This document shows, in pieces, positions 1 through 12,168 of a DNA stretch of 64,000 nucleotides. This DNA comes from Ctena decussata (taxonomy: Eukaryota; Mollusca; Bivalvia; Lucinida; Lucinidae). The position numbers and the translations under genes are program-made. The notes below the pieces were generated by a model that was given only the letters and a program-made list of their open reading frames with translations, was not told the DNA's origin and did not search any database. How positions within the stretch are numbered: the first letter of the stretch is position 1; every line of letters starts with the position of its first letter. The stretch covers positions 7,881,501 to 7,945,500 of the forward strand of contig OZ022498.1 in assembly GCA_963989385.1 (NCBI GenBank), in the 5' to 3' direction.

Positions 1-68
1 GTTTCGTGAAAGATGTTTCCCTTCTAAATAACTGCGGAAAAACATGGAAGTGTACCTATACACCTTAA
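1..68. repeat. Partial TTAA-type MITE (TTAAGGTG family)
   Basis: The stretch ends in GTGTACCTATACACCTTAA, the terminal inverted repeat of a short element that recurs through the window (for example 48413-48652 and 56339-56584). Only this end is inside the window. Confidence 0.6.
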
Positions 69-302
69 CACGCTGCAATCAAGACACGAAAGAAGAAGAA
101 ATGGAAAGCATAAAACAGAACTTTTTTTTCAAAAAAATAAAAATCCAAATCATCTGGTCGCGTTAAAACCAGTCCTTGACCCTTTTAGCGCTTAAAAGCA
201 TATGACAAAATTTACGTCTGCAAAATTTCAAACTACGTTTTGTCCAAGCTTCATATTGAGAATTCAACAAGATGGCAAACAGTGTAGTTCTAGAATAGGA
301 AT

Positions 303-436
303 TTAAGTTTTTTCAGCGTTCACCGTGTGAAGAAGCCAGCGGTCGTCGCTAAAATTCTACAAGAAGCGCTTCGCGCTTCATGGAATTATAGCTCCGCCCA
401 CTGGCTTCATCACACGATGAACGCTGAAAAATCAAA
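303..436. repeat. Foldback MITE / long hairpin
   Basis: The left arm begins TTTTTTCAGCGTTCACCGTG and the right arm is its near reverse complement, ending in ACGCTGAAAAAT. The centre is GAAGCGCTTCGCGCTTC. It is a short palindromic non-autonomous element with no coding capacity. Confidence 0.7.
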
Positions 437-1585
437 TTTTAATTCTTAAACCAGAGGACCATTGGTCCTGTAGCTCACCCGAGTCCATTTATTGTCAGCA
501 TGTAAATGTAAACACCAACATACATAGTTCGTAAGATATGGCATGTATAAAAAATGTACTTTGAGGACTGGACTGATGCATGGAAAACTCAAATCAATAT
601 GCCAAATCAATTTCTTTGAAGTAGGGGGCATACATACTGTATTTTAAATAATATATGGACCAAGTTGCAAGCTTTGCTCACAGTAAATGTTTTATATACC
701 AAGGTAATATTTGATATTGATTAGCCATATTAAATGTTTTTACTAATGAGCCCTTTCAGTTATTTTTATGGTGTTCTTTATTTTGTATACACTGTAGCAC
801 ACAGCTTCAAGGGTTTCGATAGTAAAAGGGTGAATGAGTATGCAGTGTCTATTTTGCATATTTAGCAAGTTATGGTACTTACCCATCTAGATTGCTTTGA
901 AGTTATTTTCCCTGTGATCAATAATGAGCTGCTTATCTCCAGTGTGATCAATGATGGACAGTCATCTGGTTGGTTTCAATCTTATACTGGCTGCTAGGCA
1001 ATTGTCAATAATATGTCAAGCACTTGCACACAAAGCTTGCTTTAGTTGTAATAGATCCAACGAGGCTGTTAACTTCTTTAATTTTCAAACGGATCAAAGT
1101 CAGATGGACTTAGCTCTGGTGAATAGGTAGACTTTTGAAGAACCCCAGTCCAAATCCCGCAGTAGTGACATCACAATATCTGCTTTATGACATTAGACAT
1201 TCTCAAACAGTAAGAGGTTTGACAGACCCAAGAAAAGGTGTCTACATTTCAGTTTTGACATCAACTTTGTTGAAAGAAATGTTCTGTAGTATTCTTCGTT
1301 TACATTTTGACCTTTCTGAACAGCACTGAGACAATATTCTTACAAACACACATATCCGCAATGTCTTTACATATCCTTGTTTATATCAAAACGTTTCTGG
1401 TCATAGGAAGTTTGGGATGTGCTGATTGGGACTTAAATAGTGACTCGTAGCTATGTATCCAAGTTTCATCAATGGCCACAGTACAAAAGGAAAAAAAAAA
1501 AAAAAAAAAAAAACTTGAAAAAATATATATTTTACTATATTCAATGGGTTTTTGAATAGTTTCTGTAAATTATCAAAGTTCATTT
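437..1585. other. Intergenic, no gene recognised
   Basis: AT-rich sequence with no supported coding region. The only simple feature is an A tract near 1491-1513. Confidence 0.6.
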
Positions 1586-1589
1586 AAGA

Positions 1590-2340
1590 AACTTTCTGAA
1601 ATAACTTCAAATATTATCCATAAATTTGTCATCCAGTATTACATTTTAAAACAGCATTTAAACTCTCAACTTTCATGCACCTTTCTTGCAAACAGTGTGT
1701 ATTTTTTCAACTCCAAATAGATAACAAACAAGCTTTTACTTTCTTCATCATGAGGATTTAGTACCAACATTTTTGACAGTGGAAGCCATAGAAATATTGA
1801 TCAATACATAAAATTTCCATTGTATCTTCAAATTTTGAGTTCGTTATCTTTATAACATATCATGGTTACATGCAGTAACAATATGCTTTATAACATCCTG
1901 TCACAGATATTAAGCTGCACCTCTTAAACACATAAAATGCTTCAACAATGCTTTTCAAGAATGTATCAATGAAACAATATATAAGTTTGTCATCTGTCCA
2001 ATCAGATGACATGTCATGAAATAATCAGTAACTTTCCAGTAAACAGTGTGCAATTTTTTAAGAAACTTCCATATAACTTCTTTTCAACTTTCTCAGTAAC
2101 AACATTCTTGACAGTCTACGCAAAAGAAATACTTAACTAATGTCTAAAATTTAACTTCATTCTTGAAGGTCTAGACTCATTATCTGTATAACATGGTAAA
2201 AAAAGGTGTATAACATCCAGAAACAAGCTATATCACATGCTATATAACCTGCTCTACCTTACATGCTGTACAACCTGCTCTTGCTCTACATAAAAAGTTT
2301 TACCTTTAAAACAGATGAAATACACCAACAATGCTTCTGA
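1590..2340. repeat. Diverged tandem duplication (~370 bp units) downstream of the Helitron ORF
   Basis: Two blocks align in order. Each has CAAACAGTGTG or AAACAGTGTG, then TTGACAGT, a copy of ACTCATTATCTGTATAACAT or GAGTTCGTTATCTTTATAACAT, and CACCAACAATGCTT or CTTCAACAATGCTT. The region lies on the 3' side of the minus-strand Helitron ORF and may be its 3' part, but no Helitron end was identified. Confidence 0.45.
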
Positions 2341-2400
2341 TTTAAACTGCTACGTATATCTAAGGCACAATAGATAAGTTTATGGTCAGTCCAATAAGCT

Positions 2401-5400
2401 TCAATAATCTAATACTGATCCAGAGTCAGAAGTAGAGTGTTTGATTTGTTGCACACAGCTGAACAGTGTTCCCATGAAATCAACAAACTGTGAATTGACA
2501 GAATCTATCTGAATATTAAAATCACCCAATATGACTAACTTTGCATTGACATTTACCACTGGTTTCAAATGGCAACAAATGTCGTCTTTAAAATCAGTCT
2601 GGGAACTTTTTGGGTATTTGTACAACAGAACAGTTTGAAAATATCCTTTTGAAGGGCTTTGCAAGGCAGTCAGAATGAATTCACATGAATGGCAATGCAT
2701 TTTTATGACTTGTTTAACTTCAAAATACTCTTTTATGTATACAGCAAGTCCATGGTGTGGCCTATTTAATGATTCAGTCTCTGTATCATTTAATCTAATA
2801 AGCCTAAATCTTTTTAAAGCAAAATGAACATTTTCATCTCCTTTACATAAGCGTGATTCTGCAAAACCAACAACGTCTGCAGCCAACACATTTGGTTCAA
2901 ATTCTATATCCTTAAAGTGTTTATGCAAAGATCTTGCATTGTTAAATGCAATTCTGATTTTGCCTGGATCAACTTTATATAATGGCACATAACAAAGTTT
3001 CAAAACTGCTTCAGTCTTCAATCTTTGCATCGCTTCTGTCACTTTTGCATCTAAAGCCATAGCACGCTCATTAAGATTCAAAATGTATAAATTTTCAAGC
3101 TTCTTTACTCTACTAAGTGCAACATAGTGAATATGTGCTACTTTTCTAACAGTTTTCTGAGTTAGATCAATCACTACTTTGTCTACCGTGGCACCCTGAG
3201 CTTTGTGGACCGTTTTCGCAGCAGCAGGTCTCAATGGAAATTGAAGTCTTTGATAGGTTTTGTACTTGTATATGAAAGTTCTTTCTGTATCAAACACTGG
3301 AGTCCATTCTCTCTGGATATTAACATTATAGAATCCTCTATTGAAGAACTTTTCTCGGGTTGACCTACCAATTCGAGGATCATCAAATAAAACCCAAATA
3401 ATACTAGGACGATTTGTTCCTTCCATCTTGTACTCAATGAATTTTACAATCCCTGTAGCACCATTTGTTAAGCCATCTTCTACACTGACATTCACTGTCA
3501 TAACATAAATCATTCCTACAGCTACTGTCAACAACTTCAACAAACTGCCTGTTTTTGAGAAATCATCTGGAAGTGAATTAATTAGCTCACGAGATCTTTT
3601 TGCAGAAATGTTTGCTAAAACAACGGTATCATGACAAGGTATAACAACTTTCTCTCCAGGCATCTGATTCAAAATTTTCTCATTATGATTATCCACACCT
3701 AAGTTTTCAGCAAACAAATGAAGGGCATCTTTTGGATAATCATCACAATGACGGTCAACAACACGTGTTTGCAACTTGTTTTTGTCTTCTTCGGTCATTT
3801 CATTAAGTCTAAGTCGATTCAGTAACTGGGCAAACTCATGATCCTCTTTTTGTCTCATTATATCTACTAATTCATACATTTTGAACAGTTCCTTCCATAA
3901 GTTAGGTGCAAGCGAAGAAGCTTCCTTTTCCAAATCATGAAATATCATTGAATCACCTACTGGTTTCAGCTGGTAAAAATCACCTACAGCAATTATGCTT
4001 AAGCCACCAAAAATTCTTTTTGTTCCAGTCAGCTGCTGCAGTCGTGTGTCAATAAAACTGAGTAACTGTGTGCCAACCATAGATATCTCATCAATAATAA
4101 CAACCTTTAGATGTCTGTACTTTATTCTAAATGTATTCAACTCATCAGCTGATAAAAGGCTTGTACCCTGATATATTTTTTTGTGGAACGCAGAGCAAAT
4201 GGTTTGACCACCTATGTTGAAAGCAGCAAAGCCCATATAAGCACAGAGTAGAATTCTTATATCCTCTGGATTTTCTCCTTCCTTCAAATTCAAAGTTCTA
4301 TACAGGCTCTGATAAAGTGCTCTTATGACTACAGATTTGCCAACACCTGCGCCCCCTGATAAGAAAGCATAAATTGGTTCATCTTTACATTTTATCCAAT
4401 GCACTACATGGTTGAAAAATTCTCTTTGTCTTAGATTCAGACTCCTCAGAAGAGTTAAATATTCTTCTTCGGGTAACATAATGCCAGTTGTTTCTACAGG
4501 CGGTACTGAACATGTGGACTGCAGTTCTATACCAATATCATACTGTCTGTGCTCGACTACTCTATCTGGATTAAAATATACAAAAGTTTCAGATTCATTT
4601 GCTCCTTCTTCTTCTGCCTCTCTATTTTCTTGTTCAGCATTTGGTGCTATCTGATCATATGCATTCTCCTCTTCTTCGATCATCTGTCTTGCAAGTTCAA
4701 GTTCTTCAGTGTGATGTTCATACTCGTTGCTTTTAGACTGCAGTGATTCTTTCATCAAGTTATAATGGTCCCGATAGGTGTCAAACGAACCTAACAGATC
4801 TTTTTCTTCATTTCGCCATGGCATGTAAAGCATTAACTGTTCCCTGAAGTAATTTTCCGGGTCCTTTTTCCTATTGTACCTTACAAACCGTATTATTCTA
4901 GGGACTTTTCTACTCTTATATCTTGTTCCATTCTTTGCTCTATATATCAAGTCTGAACAAACTGTTTCATTTGGAACATTTCCTTCTTCACAGCTCCCCT
5001 CATTTTCATCACTTGAATCAGTTTCACTACCATTATCATCATTTTTATCTTCCACTTTCTCTGATAGTTTGTTTTCTTTAGGATGAATAACATCAACTTT
5101 TGAGACATAATCTGCCAAGCAAAATTTCTGAAGCTGCTTAGGTCTTTTTGAATAACGCTGGATAATATTATCTGATTCTATGTTTGTAGACTCAGCAGGT
5201 AGTTCATCAAGAACAATTTTCGGTTTCAGCAGAAATACCCTTTCTTCAGGAGTTGATGTATTTATGAAAACAATGTCCCTTGTGCATTTTGTCAAAGGAA
5301 TTTGCAGAGCAAGGTAAACTGCCTCTTGAGCACTCACTTCAACAGAGTTTGAAAAAACATTTCCAATATGTCTGACTTGCTTTTTAAGATCTAAATTTCC

Positions 5401-5545
5401 TTTTCGAGCTTCTTTGGCTGCTGCATCAAGCTGTGCACTCATTCCTCTTTGAGATTTACTGATATAACCAACAATGTATGATGCACAACCGTATGGTTCA
5501 AGAACTATCTGAATGTCAAGATTTGCCTTCCATGCAAGAAGAACA
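2401..5545 (-). CDS. Helitron/Helentron protein, C-terminal part: Rep tail, PIF1-like helicase and endonuclease
   Basis: A long minus-strand frame encodes the replication protein of a rolling-circle transposon. Upstream of the first ATG (5442) the frame stays open to about 5545 and encodes the end of a Rep region (DIQIVLEPYGCASYIVGYIS), so that ATG is internal. Next comes a PIF1-family SF1 helicase with Walker A GGAGVGKS near 4330-4360, Walker B IIDEISM near 4077-4108, VGDFYQLKP, VHKAQGAT and ALSRVKKLENLYI. A C-terminal endonuclease/exonuclease-type domain follows, with FAESRL (~2850-2872) and ILGDFN (~2510-2535); that domain is typical of the Helentron group. The HUH Rep catalytic part is absent. 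The frame stops after SGSVLDY, and the expected tail with the catalytic AYWTDHK motif appears just beyond in another frame (~2355-2400). The copy is therefore truncated and shifted. Confidence 0.9.
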
Positions 5546-5547
5546 AT

Positions 5548-7425
5548 TATTCTATAGAGGCTGGTACTACTAAAGATCCTTTCTGTAAAGTTTGAGCTTT
5601 ATCAGCCACACAGCTTAATTCTGAGAAGATGATTTTTTTTTCTATTTTTAACCATTTGGTTGCTATGCCAACCAGCCAAATTATGCAATTTGCAAAAATA
5701 TCATACAATTGGTAGGGGACAACTCAAGGAACATTTCTGAAAAAAAATTGCCAAAATATTTGCAGCGACAGTGCTATAAATGCAAATTTTCAATTTTCCC
5801 ATTGTAAGTCAATGAAAATTATAAGCTGCCATAGCAACCAAACTGCCAGAGCAATCACCATGAAAAACTGTATTGTTATAGAAGTTAGTATCAAGATCCT
5901 TTCCATAAAGTTTTAGCTTTAGCGGCCACCTAGTTTTTGACGAGATGATTTTTTAATACTTTTTTTTCAATTATTAACCATTTGGTTGCCATGGCAACCA
6001 GCCAAATTGTGCAATTTGAATAAATTTCATGTGGTTGATAGAGGACAATTCTAGAAACATTACTATAAAAGTTGTGTCAAAATATCTGCAGTGACATAGC
6101 AATAAATGCAAATTTTCAATTTTCCCCATACAAGTCAATGGCAACTATATATGAAATTTGGTAACAATGGGCCTTGTAGTTTCAGAGGAGATGTTTTTGA
6201 AACTATTGACGGACGACGGACGGACAACGGACGGACAACGGACGGACGACGGATGCCTGCCTATACTATATACTAAATCAATATTTACGTAGTGGCTAAT
6301 GTCATGAACATGCATGCAAAGAATCAGCTTCATTCCCCTATATGCTTTTTGAGGATAAGATTTTTAAATATTTTTTTCAAAAATATTTCCTTAATATTGC
6401 CATGGCAACAAATCAAATTTGGCAATTTGGACAAAATTAATAGGAGTCATAGAGGACTACTCAAGCAACATTTCTGTAGATAAAAAATCCAAAAATAACT
6501 GCAGGGAGATAGCAAAAACTGCAGCTTTCCATTTTTCCCATTATATTTCAAAGGAAACTATAAGTTGTCATACCAACCTAACCGCTGAAGCAATTGCCAT
6601 AAAAAACTGTAATCCTATAGAGGCTTGTACAAAGATCCGTTCTGTAAAGTTTGAGCTTTATCGGCCACATAGTTTCTGCAAAAATGATATTTTAATATTT
6701 TTTCTATTTTTAACCATTCGGTTGCAATGGCAATCAGCCAAATGGTGCAATTTACATAAATTTCATGTGGTTGATAGAAGACTACTCAAGGAACTGTCAA
6801 AATATCTGCAGTCACATAGCAATAAATGCAAATTTTCATTTTTCCCATTATAAGTCAATGGCAACTTTAAGTTGCCATAGCAACCAAACTGCTGGAGCAA
6901 TTGCCAAGAAAAACAGTATTTTTATAGACGGTATTACCTAGATCCTTTCTGTGAAGTTTGAGCTTTATTGGTTGTATGGTTTCTGAGGAGATGATTTTTG
7001 AATATCTTTTCTATTATTAACTATTCGGTTGCCATGGCAACCAGCCTAATGGTGCAATTTACATAAATTTCATGTGGTTGATAGAGGACTACTGAAGGAA
7101 CATTTCTGTAAAAGTTTTGTCAAAATATCTGTAGTGACATAGCAATAAATACAAATTTTCAATTTTTCCCATACAAGTCAATGGAAACTTTAAGTTGCCA
7201 TTGCAACCAAAGTTCTGAAGCGATTTGGATAAAAGACAGTATTATTGGTTCCCCTGCCTATAGATGCTATATATGAAATTTGGTAACAATGGGCCTTGTA
7301 GTTTCAGAGGAGATGTCGTTTGAAAATATTGACGGACGACGGACGGACGACGGACGGACGACGGACGACGGATGCCTGCCTATACTATAAGCTCACCTGT
7401 GAGCCTTCGGCTCAGGTGAGCTAAA
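5548..7425. repeat. Tandem-array element (~317 bp units) ending in ACGG microsatellite and GCTCACCT hairpin
   Basis: Units start at AAGATCCTTTCTGTAAAGTT (near 5575, 5893, 6633, 6950; spacing 317-318) and contain GTTGCCATGGCAACCAGCC and a CATAGCAAC inverted copy. Two sub-arrays each end in GACGGACGACGGACG (6210-6250 and 7330-7375) followed by GATGCCTGCCTATACTATA. The outer end is the hairpin GCTCACCTGTGAGCC / GGCTCAGGTGAGC at 7391-7422. The array abuts and cuts off the Helitron Rep region at about 5545-5560. Confidence 0.75.
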
Positions 7426-7435
7426 AAATGGCAAT

Positions 7436-7686
7436 CTCAGCAAGCACATGACGTCGTAATGATGTCGTACTGACGTTGATGCGACGTAATAAAGTTGTAA
7501 AGAAAGGTTTGAGATTCTATGCACTGACAGAAATTGACTTAACGCTGGGGATGACATGAAAATACGCCAAGTCAACAGATAATGGGAAATCTCAGCAAGC
7601 ACATGACGTCGCAATGATGTCGTATTGACGTCGATGCGACGTGATGAAGTCATATCGACGTGGTACGACGTCATGTGCCCGCTGGG
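7436..7686. repeat. ACGTC-rich palindromic MITE, one partial and one full copy
   Basis: The full copy is 7591-7686, from CTCAGCAAGCACATGACGTC to GACGTCATGTGCCCGCTGGG; a partial copy covers 7436-7497. The same family forms a near-perfect palindrome at 32795-32902. Confidence 0.65.
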
Positions 7687-8053
7687 ACATTACCCCATTA
7701 TTGGAATAATTCATGTTAAAGAGCCAGTAAATACAAGTTTGATGTTTGTCAAACATACTGTTAGTTAGAAACAGAGATAAACGCTAGGGCTCGGGCTGAT
7801 GCAAAATATGATCAGGGAATTGTAAGAGTCTTATACTTCCATGATGTGATAAAGTCACCAGGTCGTCATACTCTGATAGAGCATTGTGGAGTCCATCTTT
7901 GGGAGAATGCTTATGCCAGATTTCTGTAACTCAGAGACAGAGCTAAACACTAAGTGACATCAGTCCGGATGACCAAAACCAGACCATTGTACCGCACCTG
8001 CTTTAGCATACTGCTTCAGGTGCGACAAAAACCTGGTGTTTCAGTCCATTTGA

Positions 8054-8324
8054 TTGATTGATTGATTTGACGCTTAACGTCCACGGTAAACAGCTATTGT
8101 CATGTCGGGACGGTCAGTTAACCTAACCACACTATTCCTGGGCAGGCTTAGACCTCCTCAGCGGTTAACCAGTACTAAGTGCACATACTTTCGCCAGTAA
8201 CTGACAACTGCCCTTCTTGAATCAGCGGAAGGAGAAACGAAAGTATGTGGCCAGACCGGGTTTCGAACCCAGGACCCCTGACTTATGAGTCCGGTGCTCC
8301 ACCGATTGCTCTACGCGGCCCGGC
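8054..8324 (-). mobile_element. tRNA-derived SINE, copy 1
   Basis: Read on the minus strand the element starts with a tRNA-like head (box B GGTTCGAAACC), then a core containing CCTGCCCAGGAATAGTGTGG and a tail of CAAT/TCAA repeats. It is flanked by the 14-bp direct repeat TTCAGTCCATTTGA at 8040-8053 and 8325-8338, which shows retroposition. It resembles the bivalve SINEs with a conserved central domain; the family name is not certain. Confidence 0.85.
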
Positions 8325-8819
8325 TTCAGTCCATTTGAAGGGATATGACTAAAATACTAGTGAATCAATAGACTGATTCATTAACAAATCATCTTATTTC
8401 TTAGGTGCCAAAAAATAAAAAGTAGAAGACAAATTTCCTTTGGCAAAATTTAAAAAAAATTTTTTTAAAGCTATATCAAACTGAGAATGCAATGACTAAA
8501 GGGCAAACAGTCAGTGTAGGTCCAGATTTGGCAACTCATGATGGGCAGCCTCATCTGGAGCTAGTTTCAAATTTTTGCACTTTTTAAAATTAATACAAAC
8601 ACGACTTGTAAGAAAATTATTCGTTCAATGAAATCACATCTTCTCTGTTCAAGCGAACTAAGTCCACTGTGTTCCTTACATACATAATAATTGCAAAAAC
8701 ATCACTTCCGACAGATTAATGATAATAATGCATGATTTGACTGTATTTACCAACTTTTAGGCCTAAGTCTTCAATTTTTTCCCAAAAGTCTTTATGTTCT
8801 AGCATTTTTCCATATTTGA

Positions 8820-9670
8820 CCTTGCTGTAAAAAGGTCAAGGTCAACCCAAGGTCATAATTTGAACAATCTTGATAGTAATTGAGTACCCGATGCTACATA
8901 CCAAGTTTCATGGCCATCAGTCAATTGGTTCTGGAGAAGAAGATTTTTAGAGGTTTTTACCATATATGGGCATAGCGGCCATATTGGTCATGTAACCCAG
9001 ACCATTTTCACAAATTTTCATTCCCTCAACTCTTGAAAGTTCTGTATGAAATTTGGTTACAACTGACATAGTGGCTTTCCAGGAGATTGTCTGAAATTTT
9101 GGAAATATGAGAGACCTGGGTCAAAGATCAAAGAATGACCTTGACCTCTTGTACTCACAAATCTTCATGTAGTCATTAAGTCGACTGTATCTACCAATTT
9201 TTCAGCCAAAATCTTTAACAGTTTCCAAGAAATCTTATGTTCTAGCATTTTCCCATATAAAAGCACCAAAGACCAAATTTGAACATATCGTAAAATAGGT
9301 CAAGCTCAACCCAAGGACAAAATTTGAACAATCTTGGTAGTACTCACATACCCAGTGCCAGCTACGTACCAAGTTTCAAGGCCATCGGCCTATTGGTTCT
9401 GGAGAAGAAGATTTTTTAAGGTTTTTAACTTATATGGGCATTGCGGCCATGTAGGTCATATGACAAGGACCGTTTGAACAACTTTTTGTTCTTAAGACCC
9501 CAGGAGGCTATATGTGAAATTTGCATGGTTACAATCGGCCCAGTGGTTTCAGAGGAGAAGTCCTTTGAAATTGTTGACGGACGGACGGAGACGATGACAA
9601 CGACGACGACAGACAATGGAGCCTGCCTATCCTATAAGCTCCCTAGGAGCCTTCAGCTCAGGTGAGCTTA
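8820..9670. repeat. Tandem-array element, two ~450 bp units, with ACGG microsatellite and hairpin end
   Basis: AAGGTCAACCCAAGGTCATAATTTGAAC near 8850 is repeated near 9305 with few changes, as is TTGGTTCTGGAGAAGAAGATTTTT. The end has GACGGACGGAGACGATGAC, then GCCTGCCTATCCTATAAGCT, then CAGCTCAGGTGAGCTT (9650-9670). This is the same end design as the 5548-7425 element with an unrelated internal array. Confidence 0.7.
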
Positions 9671-11378
9671 AAATGCTGAATAAGTGTTCTTTTCATTCAA
9701 CCTCTCTCAACCTTCCTGACAGCGTGTTCATGCTCCCAAATTTTCAAAGTTAAATGTATGTTTTTATGGTGGTTTTAGAAGGAAAAAAGAGACTTTACAC
9801 TGTCTAACATCTCAAAACATCACAAAATTACATCAGTAATTGCCAGTGACGTCAGCAATTAGACTCACATGCTCCGAAACAGGGAACTGTTGCAGAATCA
9901 AAACAGAGACTTTCTACTGCTTCTACAGAATAGACATTTATCTAGGGAGCGGCCATGTGAAGAATTCTTTCATGACTCTATCAGCTTTATTTATGTAGAC
10001 TGCTTTTTTAATCTGGTTTGTTGGGACAGAAAGGTATGTGAAACTGTAGAATCTAATCAGATTGCTCTTAACAGCAGCAGTCTAATCAAGAGTCTGTAGG
10101 CTGCAATTCAGTCAACTGTTTTATCAAAGATTAAGATGCATTTAACAGTAAATACCTTTGTGGAAAATTTTGCATGATGTTGTCTTTATTCAAAGTTTCC
10201 GTCAACGACTACGACTCGGCACAGGCACTGACTGTATTTGTCCTCCCCTGTCTTTATATTGCTGTCATTACTTGAAACTGATTTCTTGATGTTAAAAATT
10301 GCAAGTATAAAAGTACTATTTTGTCTTCACATGTCATTTCCCATGATCTCTCAAGAAGATTTTCTTTTAACAATGAATCAAGTTATTTGAGAAAAATAAT
10401 TTCTTTGCTTAAACATTAATTTTGGATTAAATTTCAGATTTACTTACAGTTTATACTGTAACTATTTACCATTTTGTATTTAACCAGTTCACCATCAAAT
10501 CTGACTGCAGTATGCCCTTTGGGAACTGGAATACCCTAATGCCCTTAAGTGTTGGGACACATAAAATCATTAATTTTCCATTTGGGACAAATGGAAAATT
10601 AATGTTTTTGGTGTCCTAATATTTAAGCACATTAAAGGCCCCATTGCTCTATCAGTATGAAAAATTTTATCATGAGGTATCGCTGCAAGCTTCTCACTAT
10701 TGTTTCGTCAGTATAAATGACTGTGATTAGCCAGCTTTTACAAATAAAACATCCTTGAGATTCTCATAAAACGGGTTTGAAAACCTTTTTTGGTCAATTT
10801 AGTTGGCAACTAAATTGACCTACTTTCGATTTCCTTAAGTTGTATAGAATGGTAAAGATACATTGTACAGGCGGGGAGTCCCAATCACTATCCCACCTAT
10901 GTTTATATAGCATTGCTAGACGGGAAACCAAAACAGGAAATTTTAATTTGTGGAGCAATTTGCTATTTTTTCAAAAACTTGTTTTCTCTACTTTTTGCCA
11001 GTTATACATGTATGACTCAATATATGCACATTAACCCATATTTTATTACCAAATGTGAAGGTTGAATTGCCTTTTACAATGATTTGAGTTTAGATGTTTT
11101 AGCCACTGATAGGACTATGGAGACTTTAAGCCGAGTTTAAGGTAGTAGTGATTGGTGATGCTCCTTTATCTAGCTCCAAGGAAGTTCAAACATGCTTGTT
11201 AATCATCCCATCATGGGTCCTCCAGTTGCTATGGTAATACAGATATGACATCACCATATATGCAGTGACAAACAAAATATGTCCTTGCAGAATGGAACTG
11301 TGAATTGGCTTGCTGAAACTGAGTTTCCAAAATATGTTGTTGTTGTTTTTTGTAAAATAACTATTCTTTCTCAAACAT
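9671..11378. other. Intergenic, no gene recognised
   Basis: No supported coding region. There is one short hairpin at about 10556-10618 (GGGACACATAAAATCATTAA and its partner TTAATGTTTTTGGTGTCC). Confidence 0.55.
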
Positions 11379-11618
11379 TTCAAGGTGAATGAGTACACTC
11401 TGGTTTACCATCATTTTTACAAAGAGGAACAACTTCTGTCTCTTCCTGTTTGCTTCCCTGGACAAAGTAGTCTTTCCAAAATTGGGTATACTCTTAAAGA
11501 AAAGCATTTTTGCTCTATGGGGAGTAAATTCTTTCCATTAAGAGTTGACCCCAATTGAGAAGAAAGGGCAAAAATTAAAATGGCAGCATTGCAGTTGAAA
11601 GTGTAGCCATTCATTTTT
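11379..11618. repeat. Degenerate TTAAGGTG-family MITE
   Basis: It starts CAAGGTGAATGAGTACACTC and ends GTGTAGCCATTCAT. The middle has the family's AGCATTTTTGCTC / GGAGTAAATTCTTTCC self-complementary core. Confidence 0.6.
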
Positions 11619-12168
11619 CTGTGCAGACACTGTTAGTGAGCAAAATGACTCTATGCATGTGGGAACAAGCAGAACCATTTGTGCAAATTGATGTATTCAT
11701 TTTCCAATATTTTGGTATTTTGGGCTACATATGCAGTTGATTCAAACAATAAAGACTCTGAAATCAGACTGCAGGGATGCACAGGCTGATCTGAGCTTTT
11801 GTTGTTTACATGCTGATCTGGGTTTAGCAGTCTACACATGATACCTTAATAATTGAGCTTAAGATGGATTTATCCCCATGAGTACATAGCTCAGTCTATT
11901 GTAATTCTGCCATAAGATTTTCCCCCTTCCGAAACAACCCTAAAAATGTAGATCTGACTTATAAGATGGACCTAGATTTTTGGTTTGTTTCAGAGAGGAC
12001 ATTCCCAGCCAAAATGAATTAATGCAGTACACAGCACCTTTTTTCCATGGCACAGCAAAGAATAACATTGACACTGGTATAAATAAGCCCAATTTTAGAT
12101 TTGCAAATTCTTGTAGAATATTTAATATGTCTCTTCTCAAACATCAGAATATTATAGGAACTGAATAT

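Noticed and set aside
4412..5086. Plus-strand open frames opposite the Helitron ORF
   Set aside because: Antisense shadows of a strongly supported coding frame.
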